A program made the translations under genes and the position numbers. Positions 46,800-57,712 of a DNA stretch of 64,000 nucleotides are shown here, piece after piece (position 1 is the first letter of the stretch; every line of letters begins with the position of its first letter). The notes under the pieces were generated by a model that ran no database searches, was not told where the DNA came from, and worked only from the letters and a program-made list of their open reading frames with translations. The stretch comes from Jaltomata sinuosa (Eukaryota > Streptophyta > Magnoliopsida > Solanales > Solanaceae), in contig QJPP01000275.1 of assembly GCA_003996215.1 (NCBI GenBank), positions 744,001 to 808,000 on the forward strand, written 5' to 3'.

Positions 46800-48308
46800 C
46801 ACTAACCCCAAACACCACTCACCTTATCAATACCCATCTAAAGCATATCCAATACCTGCACAGAGAACCAAGAATTATATGGGAGGAGGAAGAGGTAGAT
46901 CAGATGATAATTAAGGAGGATATACAATATGCTGTAATTAGAAAATTCTCCTATGGTTGGCCGGACATTCAGGAACTGAGAAAACTGATCCCAAAATAGT
47001 GTAACCTAAAAGGCGACGCTAACATAGGACTCCTAAGTAATCGATATGTGCTGATCAGGGCAGCAAACATGGAAGACTACGTCAATCTTCTATGAAAGCC
47101 TCAATTCTACATCACTCATAACTATTGGCCATACCCCATGAGAACCTTGAAATGGGATCCACTGTTTGATCCGGAGGAGGAGACTACCACTGCCATCGCT
47201 TGGATTTCATTCCCCACACTACAACCAAACATTTTGGGTAATGAGGCCATATTCTCAATGGCAACAGCAGTAGGCAAGCCCCTACAAGTGGACATGGCAA
47301 CTCACAATAAAACAAGACCTAGTTGCGCTAGGGTCAAGGTGGAGGTAGACCTGCTTGGAGAATTCCCCAAAAGGATAAATGTAGGAGTAAGGAAGAAATC
47401 AAGAGAGATAAAGGAAAAATGGATCCCTATCAAATATGACTACATGCCTAAGTATTGTAAGAATTGTAGACTGCAAGGACACATTGAGAAAGAGTGTTTT
47501 GTTATGCATCCAGAGATGTACCCCAAAGAGGAGGAACAAAATGAAGATACAAAGGAGACATCAAAGGAAGTCCCCAAAGGAGAACACAAAGCAGAAAAGG
47601 GCAATCAGACCAAGTTACCAGTGGAAGATGAGGGCTTCAAGGAACAGAAAAGGAAAGGCACATGAGGGGCAAACAAAATAACAGACACAGGCAGGTGCAG
47701 ACATGGAACCCTAAAAACCTTTCAAGCAATGATAACAACTTTGCAGCTCTATCTGGAGAGGAAAGTGATGAGGGAAGACCAGACAACAAAAGGAAGAAGA
47801 ACAAAGAGGAAGGGGAGTTGACAACCAAACAAAGGGTGGAGAACATTCTTGGTGAAACATCAAAGAAGGGAGAGATATCCAAATCAACAGAGCTAGCAGG
47901 CAGCAGAAACAACAACATAGAACAATCCAGAGGCCTCACATAATACAGAAGAGACAGCCAAAGGTGATGAAGGTGGGGACTTAATAGAAAAAAATAATAA
48001 AGGGCATCACATTACAGCAGATGACACAATATCACCTACAAAGGAGGGAAGCACAAAGACAGGACCTTTTCCAATCCAAACTGTAGGACTTGAGATAAGT
48101 AATGCTAGATAACATATCCCATGAGGAAAGTCAAAGGAGAAAGGAGTTAGAGAAAGATGAGGAAATGGAACAGAGAATACAAGAAGCCATCAAGGCTGGA
48201 GACATATCCCCAAGGCAAATGAAAGGCACCATCAAAAAGGACTTAACAGTCCCATCAAGCATAATTACAAGGAGTAAAAAGGGTCTGCACTACTTATCAG
48301 ATCAATGA
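46800..48308 (+). pseudogene. L1 ORF1 (RNA-binding gag-like protein)
   Basis: Reads IIWEEEEVDQMIIKEDIQYA, VIRKFSYGWPDIQELRKL, stop, GLLSNRYVLIRAANMEDYV, stop, then the open part 47138-47665: KWDPLFDPEEETTTAIAWIS, GKPLQVDMATHNKTRPSCAR and a zinc knuckle CKNCRLQGHIEKEC (CX2CX4HX4C intact). This is the DUF4283 plus zinc-knuckle layout of plant L1 ORF1. After a stop/frameshift the lysine/glutamate-rich tail continues to ~48308 (KGTIKKDLTVPSSIITRSKK). The protein coats the LINE RNA. Two stops in the N-terminal part. Confidence 0.82.
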
Positions 48309-48953
48309 TCAGTAATATGATATTTTGGAATATCAGATCTGTTAAATCTCAAAATGCTTTTGAGAGATTAATGGAACTGATTAGAAGACATCATTACAAT
48401 TTTATAGCTCTGTTTGAGCCTTTCAAGAGTCCTGAAGAAATCGAGGAATACAGGAGGATATTGGGCATGAACAATGCAGTAGCAAATAGGGCATCAAAAA
48501 TATAGGTGTTTTGGAGAGAAGAATGGGAGGACATGTGGAATCAGACACTCAATAACAAATTATAATACTTTTCTCACATCACTCTACCCACATGACTTTC
48601 AAAGTCACTGCAGTCTATGCAAGATGCAGTGCTCTGGACAAGCTAGAACAATGGGAAAACTTGGAGAAGGTCGCAGAATGTACTCAGATCCCTTGGGTAG
48701 TGGGAGGTGATTTCAATGTTATATTGGATGATTCAGAAAAGCAGAGAGGGTTGCCAGTTACACAGCAGGAAACAAATGATTTTGCTCAATGTCTGAGAAA
48801 CTGTGCTCTCTCAGAAATTAGATACACAGGTAGCAGATTTACCTGGTGGAATGGAAGAATTAAAGAGGCCTGTATCTTCAATAGGCTAGACAGGGTGATG
48901 GGAAACACAGATTCCAGAACATGCTGCCAAATAGTGAGGTATCCCATCTCATT
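48305..48953 (+). pseudogene. L1 ORF2 endonuclease, first part
   Basis: Starts MISNMIFWNIRSVKSQNAF (the ATG overlaps the end of ORF1). After a stop near 48505 it continues TFKVTAVYARCSALDKLEQW, VVGGDFNVILDDSEK, RFTWWNGRIKEACIFNRLDR and, in a third frame, MLPNSEVSHLI. These are the blocks of the apurinic-type endonuclease of plant L1 elements. It is cut at 48953 by the insert and resumes at 49562. Confidence 0.85.
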
Positions 48954-49561
48954 CTTCTTCTGTACCATCGCGAAGACACCCGATTGGCCCGACTTTCCCA
49001 AATGCCCCCCACCAGCCCTTCTCCTTTATGGGTCTGGATTTTTCGGAAACCCCCTCACGATCGATTAAAAGGAAAGTCGCCCAGAGATATTTGTTCAAAT
49101 CCAATTCGTGAAGACTGATTCAACGAGATATGTCTGCATGTCGAGAGTGCGCTCCCTCTCTCTCAGCTAAGGAAAGAGATAGAGAATTCATGTACTCCGC
49201 GATTTCCTCTTGCTTTCCCAACCAGTTATTTCTAAAGACTTCCCTCTCTCGGCTGGATCTTGGTCCAGCCTACTACGAGGATCCCATATCCAGCAACCCA
49301 ACCTATACAAAGGGCATCAAAGCCCCTTGACTCCATTCGGCCGAGCCAGCTATCGAAAGTCTTGCAAGCAACCTACACTAAGCTAAGCGAGCTAAAAGCT
49401 AAAGTGAATCTTTTTTGGCATCTTTTTCTTTGCTTTGACCGCGACTTTGTTTGGTCTTCCTCTTTCCTTCGGCCCATGTTTCAAAGCTAGCAAAAAGTTC
49501 GAGCCTTCGGGATCTCTCTTGAACGGCGGTCGGTCAGTCCTTTTCTTCTGTTGATGCTGAG
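48954..49561. other. Insert of mitochondrial-like DNA (candidate NUMT) in the L1
   Basis: The LINE homology stops after ...SEVSHLI and resumes at GSDHAPLHVTC 608 bases later. The insert is different in texture: balanced composition, many short words such as gggatctctcttgaacggcg and ccttctcctttatgggtctg, typical of plant mitochondrial intergenic DNA. It holds no known gene that I can name; the 65-residue frame with EDTRLARLSQMPPTSPSPLW is not assigned. TTCTTCTGT occurs at both junctions (48955-48963 and ~49544), suggesting end-joining. Organelle origin is inference from style only. Confidence 0.5.
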
Positions 49562-50319
49562 AAGGATCAGACCATGCCCCACTTCATGTGACATGCTCCA
49601 CCAACTCAGATAGGGTGATTAGACCATTTAGATTTTTGAATTTCTGGACAAAGCACCCAGAGTTCAAAGGGATTGTTAAAATTAAATGGGGGGAGGCTGA
49701 AGAAGGATCACCATTTACAGTGTTCCACAAGAAGCTGAAGAAGATAAAGAGTGTCTTAGCAAATGGAGTAGAAATACTTTTGGAAATATCTTTCAGCAAA
49801 TCAGCACATTGGAGGATGTTATAAAGGTAAAGGAAGCACAGTTGGACATAAACCCAACTCAAAATAACAGAGCTGAACTGAGTAAAGCAGAAGCTGAACT
49901 CAAAAGATTTCTACATATCGAGGAGTAATACTGGAAGCAGAAATCCAACATGAGATGGTTCCAAGATGGAGATAGAAACACGAAATTCTTCCATGCATAT
50001 GTGAAAGGAAGGAGAAAGAAGTTGCAGATACATGAGATACAAACAACACAAGGAAATACCATCACTGGTACCCAGGACATTGGATAAGAGGCAATTAGAG
50101 TGTTTAAGGAACAATTTAGGGAATCCAGCATCCCTAATAACTATGACATGCTAAACATCATCCCTAAATTAATCATCTCAGAGCAAAATGAAGAGATGAC
50201 CAGGTTGCCACAAACAAGTGGTGGAAGCTCTCAATGGAGATAGTGCAAGTGGCTCAGATGGATTTTCAAGTCACTTTTTCCAAACATGCTGAGAGATTAT
50301 AGGTGAAGATATTACCAAC
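49562..50319 (+). pseudogene. L1 ORF2, endonuclease end to RT start
   Basis: GSDHAPLHVTCSTNSDRVIR continues the endonuclease; then RPFRFLNFWTKHPEFKGIV, KIKWGEAEEGSPFTVFHKKL, and, after a frameshift at ~49820, KVKEAQLDINPTQNNRAELS, KSNMRWFQDGDRNTKFFHAY, the linker before RT. Stops at 49926 and 50083 on. All blocks are standard for plant L1. Confidence 0.82.
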
Positions 50320-51198
50320 ATGGTAAAAGCTTTCTTTTGTGGTCAAGCGATGCCTAGATACATCACTCATACCAACCTGGTGTTGATTCCTAAAAAGGAG
50401 GCAGTCACACATTTTGGAGATCTGAGACCCATTAGTCTTAGTACCTTTGCTAATAAAGTATTACTACCTCAGATTATCTCCATGAATCAAACAGGTTTTA
50501 TAAAGGGAAGGAGTATAACTGAGAATGTTCTACTGGCTCATGAAATCATAAGGGATATCAACAGAAGAAACAAACTCCATAATGTGGTAGTGAAGCTGGA
50601 CATGGCCAAAGCCTATGATAGGGTCTCATGGATCTTTCTCACTAAAGTGCTAAGGAATTTTGGTTTTTCAGAGATCGTGATTGACATGGTGGTGAGACTA
50701 GTGTCAAACAACTGGTACTCTGTATTGATGAATGGAAAATCCTTTGGATTCTTCCAATACACAAGGGGACTAAAGCAAGGGGATCCTATCTCACCAACAC
50801 TATTCATCATTGCAGCTGAAGTATTATCCAGGAGTATGAATAGCTTATACAGAGATCAGGATTATAAAGGGTATGGAATGCCTAAATGGAGCCCTCAGAT
50901 GAACCACTTATCTTATGCAGATGATACAATCCTATTCTGCTCTGGACAAAAAGGATCCATGAAGAAGATGATGAGTGTCCTAAGGAATTATGAGAAGGTC
51001 TCAGGTCAGATGATTAACCTAGACAAGATCTACTTTTACCTGCATGAGAATGTCCCTATAGGAGTCTATGTTAACATTAGAAGAATTACAGGAATCAAAC
51101 AAGATAGCCTTCCTTTCACATATTTGGGATGCCCAATGTTCTATGGGAGGAAGAACAAGAATCACTTTGAGGACATACTTAAGAAGGTAAACAAGTGA
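50320..51198 (+). pseudogene. L1 reverse transcriptase
   Basis: Contains THTNLVLIPKKEAVTHFGDL, RPISLSTFANKV, QTGFIKGRSITENVLLAHEI, VVKLDMAKAYDRVSW, GLKQGDPISPTLFIIAAEVL and MNHLSYADDTILFCSGQK, so the catalytic YADD is intact. Between FANKV and QTGF about 25-30 residues present in relatives are missing, a small in-frame deletion. It copies LINE RNA into DNA at the nicked target. The frame ends at a stop at 51196-51198 and continues in another frame. Confidence 0.88.
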
Positions 51199-52140
51199 GT
51201 CAATCCTGGCAAAACAGACTACTCTCCTTTGGGGGAAGATATGTTTTGATAACACATGTACTGCAATCCATACCTGCATACCTCCTATCAACCATGAACC
51301 CTCTTGTTGGGGTGATCAACCAACTACATAAAGTGTTTGCTAGATTTCTATGGGGAAATACCACTGTAGCAAGGAATAAACACTAGGTGGCATGAGACAA
51401 GTTGTGTCTACCGAAAGGAGAAGGGGGAATAGGTCTAAGATCTTTGCATGATGTATCCAAAGCTCTGTTTGCTAAATTATGGTGGTCCTTTAGAGTTGGT
51501 ACATCATCCATGTGGGGCACATACATGTGGAATAAATACTGCAAGAAGCAATACCCAACAATAGCACAAGCTAGAGGGGCCTCCCATGTGTGGAGAAAGA
51601 TGACTATTGTGAGAGAAGAGGTAGAGCAATATATATGGTGGCAGATTCAGGGAGGCAACTCCAGTTTTTGGTTTGATAACTGGCCAAACAAGGGGCCCTC
51701 TACTACATAGAAGAGAACAACACTGAAGAAGAGATTGAAGTGAGAGACTTCATGATGGCAGGAGGGTGGGATGAACAGAGACTAAGAAGTCACTTGAGTG
51801 CAGACATGGCAGAGTACATTATGAATAACATTACACCACCACAGTCTGGCATAGACAAACCATGGTGGATGGGAAATTCTAAGGACACCTTCACAGTAAG
51901 CTCTGCATGGAACATCCTAAGGAAAAAGAAGGATACAAGAAGGGTATATGAATTGACTTGGGCAAAGGGGATCCCTTTTAAAATTAATTTCTTCATGTAG
52001 AGGGTATGGCAAAGGAGGATCTCTACAGATGACAACCTCAAGAGAATGAGAATCAACCTAGTGTCAAGATGCTACTGTTGTGATACACCAGCAGGAGAGG
52101 AAAACATGCTCCACCTTTTTCTAACAGCACCCATAGACAA
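51199..52140 (+). pseudogene. L1 ORF2 linker and zinc-finger region
   Basis: Frames 51195-51386 (WQNRLLSFGGRYVLITHVLQ), 51402-51710 (GGIGLRSLHDVSKALFAKLW, WWQIQGGNSSFWFDNW) and 51740-52000 (PWWMGNSKDTFTVSSAWNIL) are the region C-terminal to RT in plant L1 proteins, ending in the zf-RVT segment (CYCCDTPAGEENMLHLFLTA). Three frame breaks. Confidence 0.8.
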
Positions 52141-52936
52141 AAAGTTATGGAAGCAGTTTGTTGGTTTTGCAGGTATCAATATTGACAACATCCAGTTACA
52201 ACATGTGATTCTTAAATGGTGGCAACTCCCAGGTCCTCCAAAGCTGGCCACTACATTTAGAGCTATTCCAGGCATTATCCTATGGACACTATGGAAGAGG
52301 AGAAATAGCAGAAGACATGGAGGGGATACTTGCTACCAAACCATGGTGATACAAGTCCTAAATATAATCAAGCAAATGATCAGGAACACACTCCCATGGA
52401 CTAATAGAGTGCCAAATGAGTGGCAAGAGATAATTGGCCTTGTCAGCAATTACAAGCCTAGAATATATCACTACAAGGTCACATGGAGTCCACTAGAAGG
52501 AACACGACTGAAATGTAACACAGATGGTGCTAGCAGGGGGAATCCAGGGAAAAGCACTTATGGTTTCTGCCTGAGAAACAATAGTGGAGACCTAATCTAT
52601 GCACAGGCAGACTACATAGGGATAACTACTAACATGGAAGCAGAAACAAGAGCCATCAGGGAAGCTCTCAAACACTCTAGAATGGACGGGATAAAGGAAC
52701 TCTGGCTGGAGACAGATTCATTAGGCATGAGGAACTTCATTGAAGATACATGGAAAATCCCATGGGAGATAGCAGAACTCATGCAGGAAATCAACCAAGA
52801 TAAGCAACATATACAGATACAAGTCACTCACATTTATAGGGAGGGGAACATGTTAGCGAATGCAATAACAAATACAGCTTTTGAAACAGAAGAGAAGGGT
52901 TTTCCAATGTTTTCAAGATCTACCTATATCTTATAG
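52141..52936 (+). pseudogene. L1 C-terminal RNase H
   Basis: Frame 52046-52936 carries the RNase H fold: first Asp in KCNTDGASRGNPGKSTYG, Glu in TNMEAETRAIREAL, Asp in LWLETDSLGM, and the last acidic site in REGNMLANAI, where LAD is normal, so the fourth catalytic Asp is Asn. It is otherwise uninterrupted. Plant L1 elements often carry such a domain. Confidence 0.85.
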
Positions 52937-53805
52937 GAGGATACTAAACATGGATAAATCACAGCTCCCAAATCTGAGAGTGAAAACAAGAAAGATTAAA
53001 AAAGTATGACAATCATTTCATCACTACCATTCACATTCACCCCATTAATCAGAAAGCCAGTGCAGAGTTTAGGCATACAGAAGGAGATTACACAGTAACA
53101 ATATTAACAAGAGTTTGCTTGGAAGAAGACAAAGCTGTGTACAAACTAGCTAGGCATCTAACATCTAGCTATCAAAATACTTCACCAAAAAACAAAGGCT
53201 GCAGGGTTGTCATCTCGAAAGTAGGAGCCACAAACACATACATAGAAGACCCTAGGAAGCATCCTCCGTGCCTGCAAAGGCAAGAAGACAGTCAAAACCC
53301 AGTGGATATGATGGCACCAAGAGATAGAGGAAAAGAACAGCGATTACCTGAGCCTGGCCTTGTTGAGCACCATATATTTCTCCGATCCCTTGGGGATAAA
53401 CCCCAACCACCTGAAGAACCAAAGTCAGAGCCGACACTAGCTAAGAATCGAAGGAGCAGATGTAGAATCTTACCTTGGCACAGTGAAGCAGTAAAATCTC
53501 CAGCAGCTAGCATGAGTAAGGGCCCCAGAGTGAAGCGCACCCAAAGAAGAAGCTCCTCCAGCTGGTGGTTGTGGCGACAACAAATGGGAAACATCGGAGG
53601 CGGCGGAGAGAGCAAAAGGAAGTGTATCGGACAAGCTTGTGGTTGTCCGATATTTGTAATTTGTTGCCCCTTAGTGTTTTGGGTCGGGTCTGTAGCTGGA
53701 CCTGGCTCTTCTTTATTTTAATTTTGGGTTTGTCCCACTCTTTGTGTAAATAATTTGAGCATCAATAAAATCGGTCCACCGGACCCAAAAGCTATCTTAA
53801 AAAAA
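52937..53805 (+). other. L1 3' region, poly(A) and an uncharacterised frame
   Basis: An open frame of 200 codons (53119-53721) starts in ATG-less context; it is basic and proline-rich with a Cys/Val-rich end, and no known domain is seen. AATAAA lies at 53764-53769 and poly(A) at 53799-53808. The frame may be accidental, but long 3' regions of plant L1 elements are usually non-coding. Confidence 0.6.
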
Positions 53806-53819
53806 AAATATCCTCTAAG
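53806..53819. repeat. Right target duplication of the L1 LINE
   Basis: aaatatcctctaag, matching 46646-46660 with one base missing. Confidence 0.78.
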
Positions 53820-55081
53820 GATTTTGTGGGTTTAACCTAATACAAGAATGTCATTAGATTTCCTATCTTTTTCTTTCAAATTAAATTAGACACTAAGTCT
53901 AATATTGACTTTATCATAAGTTAAAAACTCCCACATTTTAAATATTATTTTCATGATCTCAAAAATATTTTCAAGTATCAATGTAAGCTTAATTCATGCC
54001 TTACTATATTGAAAATAACCCTTCACGTATTTCATACATGTTACTAAATTGTATACCAACTAATTAATTCCATGACACATACATAGAATATATTTTGAGA
54101 TCATCAAATAATAAATGTCTACCCTAACACTTATAAAAAACCAAAAAATTTATAAATCATAAAGGGTAGAAAACTTAAAAAGGCAGAGTAAAGTAAAGAG
54201 AGTAAAATCAAATTTTATCTGCATTCTTCTTCATCCATTGCCTTGATTTTTTCATATGAGAGAGTCAAGATAAGCCTTGGCAGCACTTTGTTTGGCTTTG
54301 CAATTATAGAGTACCTAATCTCTTTTGGATCATTCAACATATATGTTGACAAAAAACTGAATGCTTATGTTGGGTTGATATCACCGTTTCAAACAAATAG
54401 AGCCTTTTGGCTTATTGGTTCCATCGTTTTCCATAGTAGACACTATCATAAATTCAGTCAAACACTTTAAATATACGTTAGAATCTTATTAGCTACAATA
54501 CCTGAAGCAATTTACAAACTTCATAAATATTATTGCTAACCAGTTCATTTGATGTTTTCCATCCTACGTGTGGGAAAACACCATGTGAAACACATCTGGA
54601 GAAGATGGGTGTTCTTTTTTTTTCTCTTTTTTTTTCTCCCTTAAATTAACCCATCATCTTTATCCAATTATTTATCTATTTCATGTAGATATATGAAGTT
54701 GCCAGAAGAATCATCATTGACTTCAAACCGTATCTCTTTCAATCCATTAATTAATTAATAAATAAATCACCCTCGTAAACAGATACCTGGCAATGATAAT
54801 TCGTTTCTTATCTCCAACATACTCCATATTTCATCAAGAGGGCATTGCATTCAACGAGACAATGATATCGTGTCTTTCCCTGCTAGGAGATAATGTCTTC
54901 TTCCATGCTGGCCTGTAACGACTTTTCAGAACAACACCATACGTACTGTTCACCCTCAATTTCTTCTATCAGCCGAAAAAACAATTCTCTTTATCGTTTA
55001 GTCTCCAACAACAAACATATGTTAAGATGAACACAGAAAATAAAAATAATTGATTTAAATTCCTTAAGATTGGTCGTATCC
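53820..55081 (-). other. Copia 5' internal region, decayed
   Basis: Lies between the L1 and the 5' LTR of the copia element, where gag should be, but no gag block or zinc knuckle is readable. No canonical primer-binding site is visible beside the LTR (minus strand reads GGATACGACCAATC). The 75-residue plus frame at 54243-54470 has no domain. Confidence 0.5.
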
Positions 55082-55611
55082 TGTGTTCAAATTAGTAAAC
55101 CAGAAAATCAAAATAAATTGGAAAGCAGAAAAGAAAAACTTTACTTAAAATCCGAGTTCACAGAATTCACTGTGTACTTAAAGAATTTAATCCCCTCACT
55201 GTACCCGAGGTTTAGGATTATTTCCTCCCAGCACAAAACTGATATACCTGTCGCTGGAGTAGTGGTACCTCAAACGCCAACGACTTCGTCGAACTCAACG
55301 AACGGCAATAAATCACACATGACTCTATAAATGTTTTTGTAAGAAATATGCAGAGGAAGTGCAGAAAATTCAATATTAAAAAATGAGAGAAAAATCTTCT
55401 ATTTATAACCACCAAAGGGTAGGATGAAGAGGTGCTTATTGTGCCATATCGGAAAGGTCACAACCTATACAAAATGTCACAACCCATCGGAAAGGTCACA
55501 ACCCATCAGAAAGGTCATAACCCATTCAATATGGAAAGGTGCCTATTCAAAATGCATCCATTCAGAAAAACACCTATTCATTTTCCATTTACACCTCTTA
55601 AAAACTCAACA
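55082..55611 (-). repeat. 5' LTR of the copia element (530 bp)
   Basis: Matches 38528-39060 almost base for base. Minus-strand TATA box at 55399-55407. Right of it is a CTT-rich pyrimidine repeat (55613-55640). Confidence 0.88.
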
Positions 55612-56626
55612 TCTTGTTCTTCTTCTTCTTCTTCTTTTTTTTTTTAAAAAAAATAAATATGAATGTTGGAGATTCAATGGAGAGAAGTCTCCACAATCTT
55701 ATGAACAATTTTAGTCCTTTAAGAATCTTCCTTAAATGTCTCATAGTTCAATACTTTAAGAATCCCTTACACTCTGCAATACTATAAGAATCTCATTATT
55801 CAAAATAATTTCTCCTTGGTTGATGTGTATGGGCATATAATCTACTTGCAGGAGTATTGACGAGGCCATTGAATATAAGACTGATGGTTATTTTGTGGTT
55901 AGTGTTTCACTTGATTTACAGTTTATGGTTATCTTGCATATGTCGTGAAGTTCATCTTTAGGTGATGGTTTCAAGATTCCATATTGATGGGTAGTCATCA
56001 AGAAAAATGTAGGGCCTTAGATAACAATGCGATCCGCTTTCATTGTACTACATTTTTTAATTTGACAACATATTAACAGAATGGAGAAAGTAGATTTGCT
56101 AGAAAGATTTTAACTGATGTTTTAGTGGTATACTTTGTGACTGTGGGGTTTGCGCTGATGTTAAAGATTGGTTTTCTTACATGAGTTATGAGCTAACTTG
56201 GTAGAATCTTTTAATGTATGCTTTCGCAGCCTGTGTAAACAGTTTTTGATGCAAAACTGAGTGTATCAGAAACCAAAAAAAAAACAATTAGCTCATAACA
56301 AAGGACACTCAGTTTAGTCGGGCACCACGTTAGAAACCAAAAAAACAATTACTCAATGCAAGAATTGTTTTTTCCCGCATTGGTGGAAGAAAGTAACCCA
56401 ATAACTTTTAGAGGTGAAGTATCACCTTTTTAAGTTATTATCTTTCGCTTATGCAACGGTGTATAATTGCAAGACTTTATGCTTTATTGTAGAGGCACCA
56501 CAAACACAATATCTCTATGAAAATGCCAATGGGTTTAGTTGAGATGATATAGGAGAAAATATTTTTAAAATAGAACCCAATTTGAAAGGAATAGCTAATC
56601 TCCCTTAGGAATGTAGTATTTAGTTG
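55612..56626. other. Unassigned region
   Basis: Pyrimidine repeat, then AT-rich DNA. No supported gene. The duplicate word aaaccaaaaaaacaatta occurs near 56270 and 56333. Confidence 0.5.
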
Positions 56627-56631
56627 GTATC

Positions 56632-57707
56632 TGATATTCTACACGACCTGGTGTTTTAGTGAATTTAACTTACGAGTTGCCTATGAGTAAAACAGATTGT
56701 CTGACATGTTTCAATGAAAGTAGTAAAAACAATATGTAATGAACATGATAGTTTTACGTGAAAAATACCCGGCTCACAAAAGGTGTAAAAAACCACGACA
56801 TGTACCTCTACAGGATTTAACTCCAACTTCACTAAACACAATGAGCCTCTCAACAATAGATTACAAACTTTGTAACCTAAGAAATTATAAACTTTAATTC
56901 CTAATATTCAACAATCTCCTCATACTGTTGAATCCTACTTCAAATTTCCCAACTTTAAAATCAGATTACAAAACTCTTGCAACTCTAGGAACTAACTTTT
57001 ATTCCTAAAAATACACAAATCTCCCAAGGTTTGTGTTCCCAAGTCCTTGAGTTACCCTAACTTGAAGACTAAACTCCTAAACCAGTTTATAACATACTAG
57101 CACTTAAGAAAGCATAAAGATTACAACTCGATTGACAATACTCAAAACTAGACTTAAGAATCATAAAATATAGTCCTGTGGAACAGGTTCTTCAATCTGG
57201 TTTTTCGTACTGGCAGCACTTGGATAGCTAGGTAGAACTCTCTCAAATATTGTTCTTGCTTCTTTGCTCGTGTTCTACCTTTTTCTCTCAGTGTAAGTGC
57301 ATGGATTTCATTTTGAAAGTCTTTGAGTATTTATAACTAATTGATTTTCACAATCAAGTAGACTTTTAACTCCATAAGGACTCCTATGCTTCTTGGACTG
57401 TCTTCTTGAGTGTTGTAGTCAAACACTAACTCTGATTCTTGCTTTATGCACCTTGAGTTCTCATGCAAGTAGACTTCTAACTCCACAAGAACTCTCTTCT
57501 TTCTTGGACTCCCTTGGTCTATCCATATATATACTCCTTATAATATGTAGACTCTTATCTAATTCGTACTTTGTGCAGATTTGAGGTCTTTTCTACTTGA
57601 GACTCCTTTATTTCAAAGAATCCTAATGCAAGTTAGACTCTGCGTAATGGAACAGGTAGTATAACATGTTTCACTATTTTGTCATCATAACTTCACAAGT
57701 CCTAACA
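56632..57707 (-). repeat. Solo copia LTR
   Basis: On the minus strand this begins TGTTAGGACTTGTGAAG, carries a TATA box (TTATAAATAC at ~57327-57335) and ends with the block ggttttttacaccttttg and gtgagccgggtatttt, typical of plant copia LTR ends. Flanks show gtatc (56627-56631) and atatc (57708-57712), a possible 5-bp duplication with one mismatch. No internal copia region adjoins, so it is probably a solo LTR. A ~50-base word (aagtagacttctaactcc) is repeated at 57354 and 57465. Confidence 0.62.
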
Positions 57708-57712
57708 ATATC

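Larger units (their letters stand above)
46661..53805 (+). mobile_element. L1-type LINE (~7.1 kb) with mitochondrial-like insert
   Basis: Order: ORF1 with DUF4283-like region and CCHC knuckle (46800-48308), ORF2 endonuclease (48305-48953 and 49562 on), RT (50320-51198), zinc/linker (51200-52140), RNase H (52480-52880), long 3' region and poly(A) at 53799-53808. Flanked by ~15-bp duplication. Frameshifts and stops throughout. A ~608-base foreign insert lies in the endonuclease at 48954-49561. Confidence 0.9.
38528..55611 (-). mobile_element. Ty1/copia element split by two LINEs
   Basis: LTRs at 38528-39060 and 55082-55611 align by eye with about 5% difference. Between them, on the minus strand and in copia order, are integrase (46180-46315), RT (40074-40900) and RNase H (39650-39830). 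The element is interrupted by the RTE LINE 41762-45961 and the L1 LINE 46661-53805, each with a target duplication. Removing both leaves ~5.7 kb, a normal copia size, though gag is not recognisable. No clear target duplication of the copia element itself. Confidence 0.85.

Noticed and set aside
38528..55611. Exact target duplication for the copia element
   Set aside because: The left flank (gcttc) and right flank (tcttg) do not match; both are in pyrimidine repeats, so no claim is made.
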